DNA from: Acidobacteriaceae bacterium
Lineage (GTDB): Bacteria > Acidobacteriota > Terriglobia > Terriglobales > Acidobacteriaceae
NCBI GenBank assembly: GCA_003139095.1
Contig: PLHW01000043.1
Span: 19,828 to 83,827 of the forward strand
Length of the DNA: 64,000 nucleotides
Direction: 5' to 3'
The notes under the pieces are model-generated. The model saw only the letters and a list, made by a program, of their open reading frames with translations. It did not search any database and was not told the DNA's origin. The position numbers were made by a program, and so were the translations under genes. Below, piece after piece: positions 28,750 through 36,646 of this stretch (position 1 is the stretch's first letter; each line of letters starts with the position of its first letter).

Positions 28750-29366
28750 TACTTCCGCAGCACTCCAATCACTCGCCCCTGCACCTCGACCGCCGCCGCC
28801 GGAAAAATCATCGGCTTCATCGCGGCATTCGATGGCTGCAGCCGAATGTTTTCACCCTCGCGGAAAAATCTCTTCAACGTCGCGTCCGACCCATCCACCA
28901 ACGCCACCACAATATCCCCATTGTGCGCGGTCTTGGATTTCTCCACCAGCACGTAGTCGCCGTCCAGAATCGCCTCGTCCTGCATCGACTCGCCGCGCAC
29001 CTCGAGCACAAACACTTCCTTTGAGCGCACAAAATCCGCCAGCGAAATCGTCTCCGGCGTCTCCACCGCCTCAATCGGGCGTCCCGCCGCAATCCGCCCC
29101 ACCAGCGGCAGCACCACCGCCGTATTCACCGCCATCGACTGCTTCAGCTTGCCCTTCGGAGGCAGCAGATCGATCGACCGGCTGCGATTGTAGTCCCGCG
29201 TCAGCAGCCCTTTTTTCTCCAGGTTCGTAACATGCTTGTGTACGGTCGCAAGCGAATTAAGTCCCATCGCCTCGCGAATTTCCTCAAACGAAGGGGAGTA
29301 TCCCTTCTCCGAAACAAACCGCGAGAGGAAGTCATACAGCTCATGTTGCCGCCGAGTGATCGCCAT
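28746..29366 (-). CDS. lexA: LexA repressor
   Basis: 206 aa from the ATG at 29366 (MAITRRQHELYDFLSRFV); the upstream 29 codons are non-family. The N-terminal winged helix contains SFEEIREAMGLNSLATVHKH. The self-cleavage site is Ala-Gly in VGRIAAGRP, the catalytic Ser is in GESMQDEAILDGDYV and the Lys in DATLKRFFREG. It controls the SOS response by RecA-stimulated autocleavage. A strong promoter with a direct repeat in its spacer lies directly upstream. Confidence 0.96.
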   Translation of the reverse strand: MAITRRQHELYDFLSRFVSEKGYSPSFEEIREAMGLNSLATVHKHVTNLEKKGLLTRDYNRSRSIDLLPPKGKLKQSMAVNTAVVLPLVGRIAAGRPIEAVETPETISLADFVRSKEVFVLEVRGESMQDEAILDGDYVLVEKSKTAHNGDIVVALVDGSDATLKRFFREGENIRLQPSNAAMKPMIFPAAAVEVQGRVIGVLRKY

Positions 29367-29372
29367 GCGCGC

Positions 29373-29401
29373 AGCATAGGCGAATAAGAAGCGAATGTCA
29401 A
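29373..29401 (-). promoter_or_regulatory. lexA promoter with embedded direct repeat; leaderless start predicted
   Basis: On the minus strand: TTGACA (29396-29401), 17-nt spacer, TATGCT (29373-29378), then only 6 nt to the ATG. A start site 6-7 nt after the -10 box would fall at the start codon. The spacer carries ATTCGC twice, 5 nt apart (TTCG-N7-TTCG), resembling the direct-repeat LexA boxes known from other phyla. Confidence 0.65.
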
Positions 29402-29441
29402 GCGGGAGCTTGCGGAGATGTCTAGCTAAGTGGAATCCCGA

Positions 29442-29486
29442 CCCATGGCTCACGCCATGGGCTGCACTCTGACGCCGCTTCGCGGC
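29442..29486. repeat. REP-like palindromic element
   Basis: CCCATGG (29442-29448) and CCATGGG (29455-29461) form a perfect 7-bp stem with a 6-nt loop. A second small stem, GCCGCttcGCGGC, follows. It is non-coding in appearance and resembles short palindromic repeats that are common between acidobacterial genes. Confidence 0.45.
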
Positions 29487-29714
29487 TAACGCAGTGAATC
29501 AGGCTTTCGCCGGACCTGGCGACCGACCTAAGGCGATTCTCCATCAACACGATGCCGCAGGCGGTGACGATGCTCACGCTAAATTTGGTCGCTTTCACAG
29601 GTCGGCGCTCCTGACGCGCATGATCGAACGTGCCATCTGCCCTGAGTCCCTCGCGCCGGATGAGATCGTCTGCTTCCCGTCATTGCGCTTTTACCATCGG
29701 GCGATTATTTTCTA

Positions 29715-30239
29715 ATGTTCCGCGAGCAACGCCCCTGGCCCATGCACAAGCTTCCAGAAGTCGAAGACGCGAAAGCATTGATGGAAGACGCGATCGACTG
29801 GTCCGTATTTACGTGGCTGTGGGAGAAGAAGAAAGTCCGCCAGGCCGCCGACGTAGCCAATCATGTTCTCGACCAACTGAACAGGAAAATCAAAGCCTCC
29901 TGGAGCGATGAGACAAAAGCCGCCTACCGCGAGTTAGTGGAGGAATCCCGCCGCAAGGGAAAAAAGCAGAACCAGGCCAAGGCGAGGCCGGAAATAAGTT
30001 CGCAGGTCGCCAGCGAACGCGCGGATTCCGACCTCATCTCCCTGTTGAAAAAAGTAAAGGACGCCGACGACGAAGCCCACGACGCCCGCATGGATGCCGA
30101 GGCAACGTTCGACGAAGCCGACAGGCAGATGAACCTCAGCCTCGCAAGAGAAGGATGCGGCAAGGCCATTCTTTCCTGGGAACTGCACGAGAAGGCCATT
30201 CGCAGGGCAGAGGCGGTTGCCAAGTTAGGCAAAAGTTAA
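29715..30239 (+). CDS. hypothetical helical protein
   Basis: 174 aa, not recognised. The N-terminal half is helical with Trp (MEDAIDWSVFTWLWEKKKVR), followed by a Lys/Gln/Glu-rich linker and a C-terminal coiled-coil-like stretch (DADDEAHDARMDAEATFDEA). No signal peptide or membrane helix. ATG 29742 is an alternative start. A GTG-started frame (29494-29713) ends in a TAATG overlap with it, but its protein is not convincing. It is followed after 13 nt by the NIPSNAP gene. Confidence 0.65.
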   Translation: MFREQRPWPMHKLPEVEDAKALMEDAIDWSVFTWLWEKKKVRQAADVANHVLDQLNRKIKASWSDETKAAYRELVEESRRKGKKQNQAKARPEISSQVASERADSDLISLLKKVKDADDEAHDARMDAEATFDEADRQMNLSLAREGCGKAILSWELHEKAIRRAEAVAKLGKS

Positions 30240-30252
30240 AAGGCCGATCCCC

Positions 30253-30567
30253 ATGATCGTCGAAATGCGCACCTACAAGCTCAAGCCCGGCAAGCGCGCC
30301 GAGTTCCTCGAGATCTTCCGCACCCGCTCCGTTCCTGCCCACGACGAGATTGGAATGAAAATCCTCGGCCCGTTCCTCTCCATCGAAGATCCCGACACTT
30401 TCTTCTTTATGCGAGGTTTCCCCGACCTCGCCTCCCGCGAGCCCATGAAAGCCAAGTTCTACGAAGGCGAACTCTGGAAGCGCGAACTCGAAAATCTCCT
30501 CATGCCGATGATCGAGAAATACGACGTCGTCCTGGTCGACGATCCCGAGGAGAAAATTCGCTGGTAG
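30253..30567 (+). CDS. NIPSNAP family protein
   Basis: 104 aa. One ferredoxin-like NIPSNAP domain: MIVEMRTYKLKPGKRAEFLE at the N-terminus, FLSIEDPDTFFFMRGFPDL, and FYEGELWKRELENLLMPMIE. These are small soluble proteins related to dimeric alpha/beta-barrel proteins, with no settled activity in bacteria. It is close to its neighbours on both sides and probably in a short operon with the Sua5 gene. Confidence 0.88.
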   Translation: MIVEMRTYKLKPGKRAEFLEIFRTRSVPAHDEIGMKILGPFLSIEDPDTFFFMRGFPDLASREPMKAKFYEGELWKRELENLLMPMIEKYDVVLVDDPEEKIRW

Positions 30568-30616
30568 CTTCGCCGCAATATCGCCGGTCACCCCGCCGCG
30601 AGTTTTAGAATGACCT

Positions 30617-31570
30617 GTGCCCGCATCCCCCACCCGCGCTGACATCGACCACGCAGCCAGACTCCTCCGCGCGGGCCGCCTCGTCGCCTTCCCCACCGAA
30701 ACCGTCTACGGCCTCGGCGCCAACGCGCTCAACCCCGCCGCCGTTGCCCGCATCTACGCCGTCAAAGGCCGCCCGCCGACCAGCCCGCTGATCGTCCACG
30801 TCGCTTCCATCCGGATGGCGCAGTCCCTCGTCACGTCATGGCCCGACTCCGCCGAGCGCCTCGCCCGCCGGTTCTGGCCCGGCCCGCTCACTCTGGTCCT
30901 CCCGAAGCAGGCCGCCATCCCCGCCATCGTCACGGCAAATCTCCCCACCGTCGGCCTCCGCTTGCCCGCGCATCCCGTCGCAAATGCGCTCATACGCGCC
31001 GCCGGCATTCCTCTCGCCGCGCCCAGCGCCAATCGTTTCACCGAACTCTCACCCACCACCGCCGAGCACGTGCGCAAAAGTCTCGGCAACGACGTGGATT
31101 TCATTCTCGACGGCGGTCCCTGCCAGGTCGGAATTGAGTCCACCGTTCTCTCGCTCGCAGGCCCACAGCCCGTGCTGCTTCGCCCCGGCGGCATCTCTCG
31201 CCGCGATCTCGAGTCCATCGTAGGCCCTGTCGAGACCGCAGAAAGCCCGGCCGACGGCGCTCATTCCGCTCCCGGAATGCATCCGCGCCATTACAGCCCG
31301 CGCACTAAATTGTTATTGATCTCCGACGGAATTTTGCCCGAGCAGGGCCAGGGAATTTATCTGCAGCACACGAGACCGCCGCACCAACACGTGTCCGAGG
31401 TGCGGCAGATGCCCAATTTCGCCGACGAGTACGCTGCCGCGCTATACCGCCAGCTTCACGAAGCCGATGCCGGCAACTACGACTGGATCGCGGTCGACCT
31501 TCCTCCCGCCGCGCCGGAGTGGGAAGCGGTCCTCGACCGCCTGCGCCGCGCTGCCTTCAAATCTCCATAA
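30617..31570 (+). CDS. tsaC: L-threonylcarbamoyladenylate synthase (Sua5/YrdC type)
   Basis: 317 aa starting at GTG. It makes threonylcarbamoyl-AMP from Thr, bicarbonate and ATP for the t6A37 modification of tRNAs. YrdC domain motifs: RAGRLVAFPTETVYGLGANA, IYAVKGRPPTSPLIVHV, and LAAPSANRFTELSPTTAEHV. HYSPRTKLLLIS marks the extra C-terminal Sua5 domain, so this is the long Sua5 form rather than short TsaC. Confidence 0.95.
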   Translation: MPASPTRADIDHAARLLRAGRLVAFPTETVYGLGANALNPAAVARIYAVKGRPPTSPLIVHVASIRMAQSLVTSWPDSAERLARRFWPGPLTLVLPKQAAIPAIVTANLPTVGLRLPAHPVANALIRAAGIPLAAPSANRFTELSPTTAEHVRKSLGNDVDFILDGGPCQVGIESTVLSLAGPQPVLLRPGGISRRDLESIVGPVETAESPADGAHSAPGMHPRHYSPRTKLLLISDGILPEQGQGIYLQHTRPPHQHVSEVRQMPNFADEYAAALYRQLHEADAGNYDWIAVDLPPAAPEWEAVLDRLRRAAFKSP

Positions 31571-31605
31571 CTCGCCCAACTCGCGGCCCCGGGCGGTCGC
31601 AAAAA

Positions 31606-33165
31606 TCACTGCAACAATCCATACGCCACCACACTGTTGTTGCTGTCCACGTAAACCTTCCCATTGGCGACCACGAAGTTCGCAAAATGAGGCAGCGGCG
31701 GAAGCACATCCTGCCCGTTGTGCGCTTTCGAGCTTTCGTAGAGTCGAACCAGGCTCGTAGCGTTGTAGGCCGCCAGGCTCCCGCCATTGAGCTGCCAAAG
31801 CACGCCGCCCGAGGTGCCGTTCGACGAAATCTCCGGCGAGTGGCCGCCCGCCGCTTTTCTTGACTCCGCGATTGGCGTTTGTCCAATCACCCCATTTGTA
31901 ACCGCCAGCGCCGTGATCGGAGCCCCATTCCCCGACGTATAAATCGCATTGTTCCAGTACAGCAGCGCGCCCGTATTGCGGGCGAACGCCGGAATCTCCT
32001 CCACGATCTGCGTGTCGCTATCCTGGCACGACCCGCAGAATTGCCCCATATTGTCGCGGTTCAAAAGGTAGATTGTTCCTTCCTTGCCAATCGCCGCCGC
32101 CAGATGCGGATACGGCCCCGTTTGATCGGGCAACACCAGCACCGGTTCGCTGAGGTCCAGGTCATGCTCATCCAGGTATTCCTCGTTATAAGGAGTAAAC
32201 CAGTCCGCGAGTTGCAGCGCGCCATCTCCCTGCGCCAACTTGAATACCGATTGCCCGAGATCGACGCCGTCGGTAAACGGGCCATCGCCAGTCGCTCCAT
32301 AGATGTAGCCCTCAGCGTCGGCGGAAAGCCCGCCGCCCCTCTGCCAGATCGCCGCCGCCGATCCCGAAGGCTCAACGTCGAATGCTCCCGCCGGTTGCAG
32401 CGTTTCGGCATTGTAGGCAATCACCCATCCTTCTTCTTTGCCGCTCCGGCATCCATTCGATCCGAAAGCGATATAGATCGTGCCGTTATTCAGCAGCAGT
32501 CCGGGGCGGTTGACCTGCATCGCATCCACAAAAATGTCATTTTGCCCGTCATATTCGTAGCTCGCCGCGATTACGACCGGGCTGCCCGTCTCCTCCAACC
32601 CCGTCGCCACATTGAGTGCGTGCAGCCGATGCACGAACAATGACGACTTCTCATAGGTTTTTGCCACCACGTACAGGATCCCCGCCACCGGATCGATCAC
32701 CGGCGTTGACACAATTCCCACCTGCTTCCATCCTGTCGTTCCCGCGCACCCCTGCACGGAGGCGGGCACGGGCGTCACTCCCTTCGACAGAAAACTTGTG
32801 TGCCAAAGCGGATTGGCATTCGCGCCCTGGTTGCTGTCGGCGTCAAATGCATACACGCTGTCGTTCATGGTAGCGACGTACACCACGTTATGCACTCCGG
32901 CGCCCGCAATCGTCACGTTGGGCAAATAGAGCGCCTGCCCGATGACCGCTCCATCCACCGTTTGCGTGAAAAGCTTGCCGAATGAATTGATATTTACGGT
33001 TTTCGGAGTCAGTATCGTCTCGCTCGAGTTCACCCCTGAGCGCAGATTGTCGTAATGCCACGTGGTGACCGGCGCCTGCCCATAGATCGCTTGCGCCCCG
33101 GCCATCAGCAACATGACACATGAAATAACGCGCGCCTGCGCGCTCAGAGACTTGGAACCTCTCAT
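31606..33165 (-). CDS. secreted PQQ-like beta-propeller protein
   Basis: 519 aa with a signal peptide (VISCVMLLMAGAQAIYGQ). It starts with VTTWHYDNLRSGVNSSETIL, a common opening of acidobacterial PQQ/pyrrolo-quinoline-like propellers, then blade repeats (VYVATMNDSVYAFDADSNQG, ILYVVAKTYEKSS, AAIGKEGTIYLLNRDNMGQF). A CSGSC-like pair (FCGSCQD) may form a disulfide. No catalytic residue can be assigned. It converges on the Sua5 gene. Confidence 0.78.
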   Translation of the reverse strand: MRGSKSLSAQARVISCVMLLMAGAQAIYGQAPVTTWHYDNLRSGVNSSETILTPKTVNINSFGKLFTQTVDGAVIGQALYLPNVTIAGAGVHNVVYVATMNDSVYAFDADSNQGANANPLWHTSFLSKGVTPVPASVQGCAGTTGWKQVGIVSTPVIDPVAGILYVVAKTYEKSSLFVHRLHALNVATGLEETGSPVVIAASYEYDGQNDIFVDAMQVNRPGLLLNNGTIYIAFGSNGCRSGKEEGWVIAYNAETLQPAGAFDVEPSGSAAAIWQRGGGLSADAEGYIYGATGDGPFTDGVDLGQSVFKLAQGDGALQLADWFTPYNEEYLDEHDLDLSEPVLVLPDQTGPYPHLAAAIGKEGTIYLLNRDNMGQFCGSCQDSDTQIVEEIPAFARNTGALLYWNNAIYTSGNGAPITALAVTNGVIGQTPIAESRKAAGGHSPEISSNGTSGGVLWQLNGGSLAAYNATSLVRLYESSKAHNGQDVLPPLPHFANFVVANGKVYVDSNNSVVAYGLLQ

Positions 33166-33491
33166 CGGTATCTCCTCAAAGCCAGTAACGATTCAAAAGT
33201 GGCGGCGGGGGCTTGATTTGGCCCGAATAACTCTCATTGCGAGCCCGTGTGTATCGAGAAACAATAGCCCACGATCGTTCCCTCGTCAAACCCGCTTGAA
33301 CGGGGTTTCAGTCCACTTTTGTGAGCCCGCGCTCGCACCACGCCAGGCACTGCCCACCTGCGCACTCCTGAATTGATTCGCCGCGAAGGAGAACACGAAC
33401 GATTATTGGCACCCCAATATCGGTGTAGTAGACTGCGCTCGAACTCTTCAAAAAAATAGGGGGATGAGCCGATCTATCGGCGCGGCCAAGC
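33166..33491. other. intergenic region upstream of the peptide-modification operon
   Basis: 326 nt between divergent genes. It must hold the promoters of the propeller gene and of the 33492-36575 operon. I see no convincing -35/-10 pair for the operon and no further gene; the ORFs here on the minus strand look spurious. Confidence 0.4.
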
Positions 33492-33674
33492 ATGACCGAG
33501 AACGAAACTTCTGGCGAGAATCCGTCACCGCTCCCCGAAACCGCGGAGCCCAAAAGGGGGGCCTACGAGAAACCCGCTTTCCGTCATGAGCGGGTCTTCG
33601 AGACCGCCGCTCTCTCCTGCGGCAAAATTGCGGGCACGTCCTGGCTATGCAACTCCTCGCGAAAGGTCTCGTGA
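33492..33674 (+). CDS. RiPP-type precursor peptide (candidate)
   Basis: 60 aa. An acidic, Pro/Glu-rich N-terminus (MTENETSGENPSPLPETAEP) is followed by AYEKPAFRHERVFETAAL and then a short Cys-bearing tail, SCGKIAGTSWLCNSSRKVS, with Cys at 43 and 53. The YEKP...FE..AL.CG pattern resembles small peptides encoded beside PqqD and radical SAM/SPASM genes. Leader (about 1-41) and core (about 42-60) are inferred. Its stop overlaps the GTG start of the next gene (GTGA), so translation is coupled to the modification genes. There is no membrane segment. Confidence 0.7.
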   Translation: MTENETSGENPSPLPETAEPKRGAYEKPAFRHERVFETAALSCGKIAGTSWLCNSSRKVS

Positions 33675-34276
33675 CTCTGCAGCTTCCGCCAAAAGATTCC
33701 TCCGTGGACTGGAACGCGGAGCAAGTGGCAATCGCGGCAGCAAGCCTGCGCGCCAGCGGCCGTCTCCGTCTTCGAGTGCGCGGCGAGAGCATGTTGCCCG
33801 CTCTTTGGCCGGGCGATGAGGTCGAGATCGCGCGCTGTTCCGTCGACGAAGTGCGCGACGGAGAGATCGTCCTCGCGCTGCGCGAAGGCCGGTTCTTTCT
33901 CCATCGCTTCCTCGCTCGCTCCGGCGATGCCGGCTTTCTGCTCCGCGGCGACTCCATGCCCGCCCCCGATCCCGCATTCGAAAATGCGGCCTTACTCGGA
34001 CGCCTGGTGAGTCGCAACAGCCGTGCCGCGCCTGCGCACAGGCCTCACCATCGGCAAGGCAGAAATGCTGTTCAAAATCCGTCAACAACTCGCCCGTTCC
34101 TGCCGCCGAGCCTTTGCTCCCGCGCGCTGGGGCGAGTGTTCTGCCATTGCGGACCGGCGCGCCGCCTCGCCCTTCATCTGTACGCCAATCGCCCTTTCGC
34201 GCGGCGTGCGCGCAACCGCGGCATCAACCTGCCTTCGCGCGCGCAATTCCAACCGGAGCGTCGCGATGTCCTCTGA
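33671..34276 (+). CDS. S24/S26-type peptidase
   Basis: 201 aa from the GTG at 33671, chosen for the 4-nt GTGA overlap with the precursor stop; ATG 33647 would add 8 residues. The catalytic motif GESMLPALWPGDEV has Ser at about residue 40. The second block, LREGRFFLHRFLAR, has His where bacterial signal peptidase I has Lys, suggesting a Ser-His dyad as in SipW/eukaryotic types. The C-terminal 75 residues are Arg/Pro-rich and without an obvious membrane anchor. It may cleave the leader of the adjacent peptide (inference). Its end overlaps the next gene by 11 nt. Confidence 0.75.
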   Translation: MTLQLPPKDSSVDWNAEQVAIAAASLRASGRLRLRVRGESMLPALWPGDEVEIARCSVDEVRDGEIVLALREGRFFLHRFLARSGDAGFLLRGDSMPAPDPAFENAALLGRLVSRNSRAAPAHRPHHRQGRNAVQNPSTTRPFLPPSLCSRALGRVFCHCGPARRLALHLYANRPFARRARNRGINLPSRAQFQPERRDVL

Positions 34277-35177
34277 ACATACCGCGTGCGTCGAAATCGG
34301 CGGCGTCCCCATCGCTCTCTCCACTACCAGCTACCACTTTTTCGCGCTCTTGTTGCGGCGCTATGAAAATTTTCTCAGCGCCTCGGTTCCCGAGTTCGCG
34401 CTCGACTTCGAGATCGTCGATGCCCGCCCCGCGACCGATGAAGATACTTGCGTGCGCCGCGATGGCGAGGAGTGGCTGATCGAGCGCGGCGACTTCTCCG
34501 CGCGCTGGAATGCGCGCGAGGGAACCGGCCTCGTCCGCCAAAATGCCAACCCTTATTCCCTCGATGCCGTGCTGCGCATTCTGCACAGCCTGATTCTTGC
34601 CGGGCGCGGAGGCTTCCTGCTGCACGCGGCCAGCGCCATCTGCGAGGGTCAAGCGTACTTGTTCTCCGGAATTTCGGGTGCCGGAAAAACAACCATGACG
34701 CGCCTCGCGCCCTCCGACGTCACTTTGCTCACCGACGAAATTTCTTATGTCCGCCCCGAAGTCCGCGACGAAGTCCGCGACGAAGTCCGCCACGACGCGG
34801 CCCGTGCCAGCGCCGCCTACCGCGCCTTCGGCACGCCCTTCGCCGGCGAATTGGCCAAGCCGGGCGAGAACACGAGCGCTCCCATCGGCGCGCTGTTTTT
34901 CCTCGAGAAAGGTCCCCAAAATCGCATCGAGCCGATGCCCGCTAGCGAAGCGGTCCGCCGCCTGATGCGCAACATCCTCTTCTTCGCCGAAGATCCGGCG
35001 CTGGTCGAAAAACTTTTCGCCTCCGCCTGCGAACTCGTTGCGTCACTTCCCATCCGCCGTCTCACGTTTTATCCTGACCCCAGGGTGTGGGAGGAAGTAC
35101 GCCGCTTCGGCCGGGACCACCCGCGCGGGCGGAGTTTGCACGACGGGGTGAAACAGGAAAAGCTTGCGCATGCCTGA
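34266..35177 (+). CDS. HPr-kinase-like P-loop protein (HprK-related)
   Basis: 303 aa from the ATG at 34266, inside the end of the peptidase gene. The C-terminal half has the HprK-type P-loop GISGAGKTT (residues 135-143) and a downstream acidic LLTDEISYV. The N-terminal half (SASVPEFALDFEIVDARPAT) lacks the classical HprK N-domain. HprK homologues occur in other RiPP clusters: lasso-peptide kinases phosphorylate a C-terminal Ser of the peptide. The precursor here ends in Ser. A triple 12-nt repeat (34758-34793) encodes EVRD-EVRD-EVRH. It overlaps PqqD by 8 nt. Confidence 0.82.
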   Translation: MSSEHTACVEIGGVPIALSTTSYHFFALLLRRYENFLSASVPEFALDFEIVDARPATDEDTCVRRDGEEWLIERGDFSARWNAREGTGLVRQNANPYSLDAVLRILHSLILAGRGGFLLHAASAICEGQAYLFSGISGAGKTTMTRLAPSDVTLLTDEISYVRPEVRDEVRDEVRHDAARASAAYRAFGTPFAGELAKPGENTSAPIGALFFLEKGPQNRIEPMPASEAVRRLMRNILFFAEDPALVEKLFASACELVASLPIRRLTFYPDPRVWEEVRRFGRDHPRGRSLHDGVKQEKLAHA

Positions 35178-35472
35178 CATTTACATCGCGCGCAGTTCCG
35201 CAATCGCCGCCCGCATCCTGGCGGGCGAGATGATGATCATGAACTCGGCCGACTCCACCTTCTTCACGCTCAACGAAGTTGCCACCGCCATCTGGCAGGC
35301 CGCCGACGGCCGCACTCCGCTAAGCCAAATCGTGCGCGAGCATATCTGCGGGCAATACGACGTCGAGGCCGGGCAAGCCCAGGCCGACGCCGAGCAATTT
35401 GTCGCCGATCTCTCCCATCACGGCATCCTGCTCGTCTCCGATCGCCCCTTCGCGCCCCAGGCTTCCGCATGA
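35170..35472 (+). CDS. PqqD family peptide chaperone (RRE domain)
   Basis: 100 aa from the ATG at 35170, overlapping the kinase stop (ATGCCTGA). It has the winged-helix PqqD pattern: DIYIARSSAIAARILAGEMM, NSADSTFFTLNEVATAIWQA, and AQADAEQFVADLSHHGILLV. PqqD-like RREs bind the precursor leader and present it to the radical SAM enzyme. Its end overlaps that gene by 4 nt (ATGA). Confidence 0.88.
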   Translation: MPDIYIARSSAIAARILAGEMMIMNSADSTFFTLNEVATAIWQAADGRTPLSQIVREHICGQYDVEAGQAQADAEQFVADLSHHGILLVSDRPFAPQASA

Positions 35473-36575
35473 GCCTGATGATCGAAGCCGGTCAGAAAGC
35501 CTTCGACCTTGGCGTCCCCATCGCCGTTCATCTCGATGTCACCTATCGCTGCAACGAACGCTGCGTGCACTGCTATCTTGACCACGACGACCACGGCGAG
35601 ATGACCACGGCCGAGATCAAGTCTGTGCTCGATCAGCTTGCCGATGCCGGCGTATTTTTTCTCACCCTGAGCGGCGGCGAAGTTTTCATGCGCCGTGACT
35701 TCTTCGAGATCCTGGAGCACGCCCGCCGCCTGCTGTTTGTCGTCAAAATCAAAACCAATGGCGTCATGATCGGCGCGGCCGAAGCCGAGCGCCTGCGCGC
35801 CCTGAATGTCGACACCATCCAGATCAGCCTCTACTCGCACCGCCCCGAGGTTCACGATGCCATCACCAAACTGCCGCATTCGTTCGAACGCACCGTCAAG
35901 GCCATCCGCTTCCTCCGTGACCACGGCTTGCGTGTGACCATCGCCAACGTGCTCATGACCGCAAATCTGGCCGATCAATCGGGCGCGCAAAAACTCGCGG
36001 CGGATTTAGGCGTCCACTACACCCTCGACCCCACCATTACGCCGATGATGGATGGCGACCTCTCGGTGCTCGCGCTCCGCATCCCCGGAGAAGAATTGGA
36101 AGATGTGTTCCGCAATCCCGCGCTCGTTCCCAACCAGGAAGAATTTTGCGCGCCCCCGAAACCGCCGTCCGACGCGGATTTAGAAGGCTACTCGTGCAGC
36201 GCCGGCCACTCGTTTTGCTACATCTCGCCCTACGGCGATGTTTTCCCCTGCGTACAATTTCCCCTGCCCACCGGCAATGTGCGGCGGCAGAACTTTCTCG
36301 ATATCTGGAACGGCTCGCCGCAGATGCGCGAGGTGCGCTCCATCCAGGCGCGCGACCTGACCACCTGCTCCTCGTGTTCCCACGTCTCCACTTGCACGCG
36401 TTGCCCGGGCCTGGCTTATATGGAAGGCAATATGCGCGGTCCCTCGACCGCCGACTGCGAGAAATCTTTCTACCGCACCGGCGTGCCTACCGCCAATATG
36501 CTGCAACAGGGTTTATCCCGGCCACGCACCACCGCGCCCCTCGTCCAGATTCGGCTGGCCGCGGCCTCCGCATGA
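35469..36575 (+). CDS. radical SAM/SPASM peptide maturase
   Basis: 368 aa. The radical SAM cluster motif CNERCVHC (Cys 28, 32, 35) is followed by LSGGEVFMRRDFFEIL and KIKTNGVMI. The C-terminal SPASM part carries CSAGHSFCYISPYGDVFPC and CSSCSHVSTCTRCPG, enough Cys for auxiliary Fe-S clusters. SPASM enzymes form thioether, C-C or related crosslinks on peptides; here Cys43 and Cys53 of the 60-aa peptide are the natural candidates. The bond type cannot be predicted. It is the last gene of the operon; convergent with the GGDEF gene. Confidence 0.92.
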   Translation: MSLMIEAGQKAFDLGVPIAVHLDVTYRCNERCVHCYLDHDDHGEMTTAEIKSVLDQLADAGVFFLTLSGGEVFMRRDFFEILEHARRLLFVVKIKTNGVMIGAAEAERLRALNVDTIQISLYSHRPEVHDAITKLPHSFERTVKAIRFLRDHGLRVTIANVLMTANLADQSGAQKLAADLGVHYTLDPTITPMMDGDLSVLALRIPGEELEDVFRNPALVPNQEEFCAPPKPPSDADLEGYSCSAGHSFCYISPYGDVFPCVQFPLPTGNVRRQNFLDIWNGSPQMREVRSIQARDLTTCSSCSHVSTCTRCPGLAYMEGNMRGPSTADCEKSFYRTGVPTANMLQQGLSRPRTTAPLVQIRLAAASA

Positions 36576-36646
36576 AGTGTCCAGTCTGAGATTTTGAAAC
36601 GTTGGAGTTTGAAGCGTTGATGAACGACCGGGGTTGTCGTTTGGCC

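Noticed and set aside
29494..29715. 73-codon GTG-started frame with TAATG overlap to the next gene
   Set aside because: Overlap is suggestive, but the N-terminal part comes from the palindromic repeat region and the protein lacks a convincing composition.
33448..34017. 190-codon minus-strand frame over the precursor and peptidase genes
   Set aside because: Arg/Ser-rich shadow; the plus strand has overlapping, recognisable genes.
34023..34265. In-frame N-terminal extension of the HprK-like protein from the ATG at 34023
   Set aside because: Those 81 codons lie fully inside the peptidase gene in another frame; the ATG at 34266 gives the short overlap seen at all other junctions.
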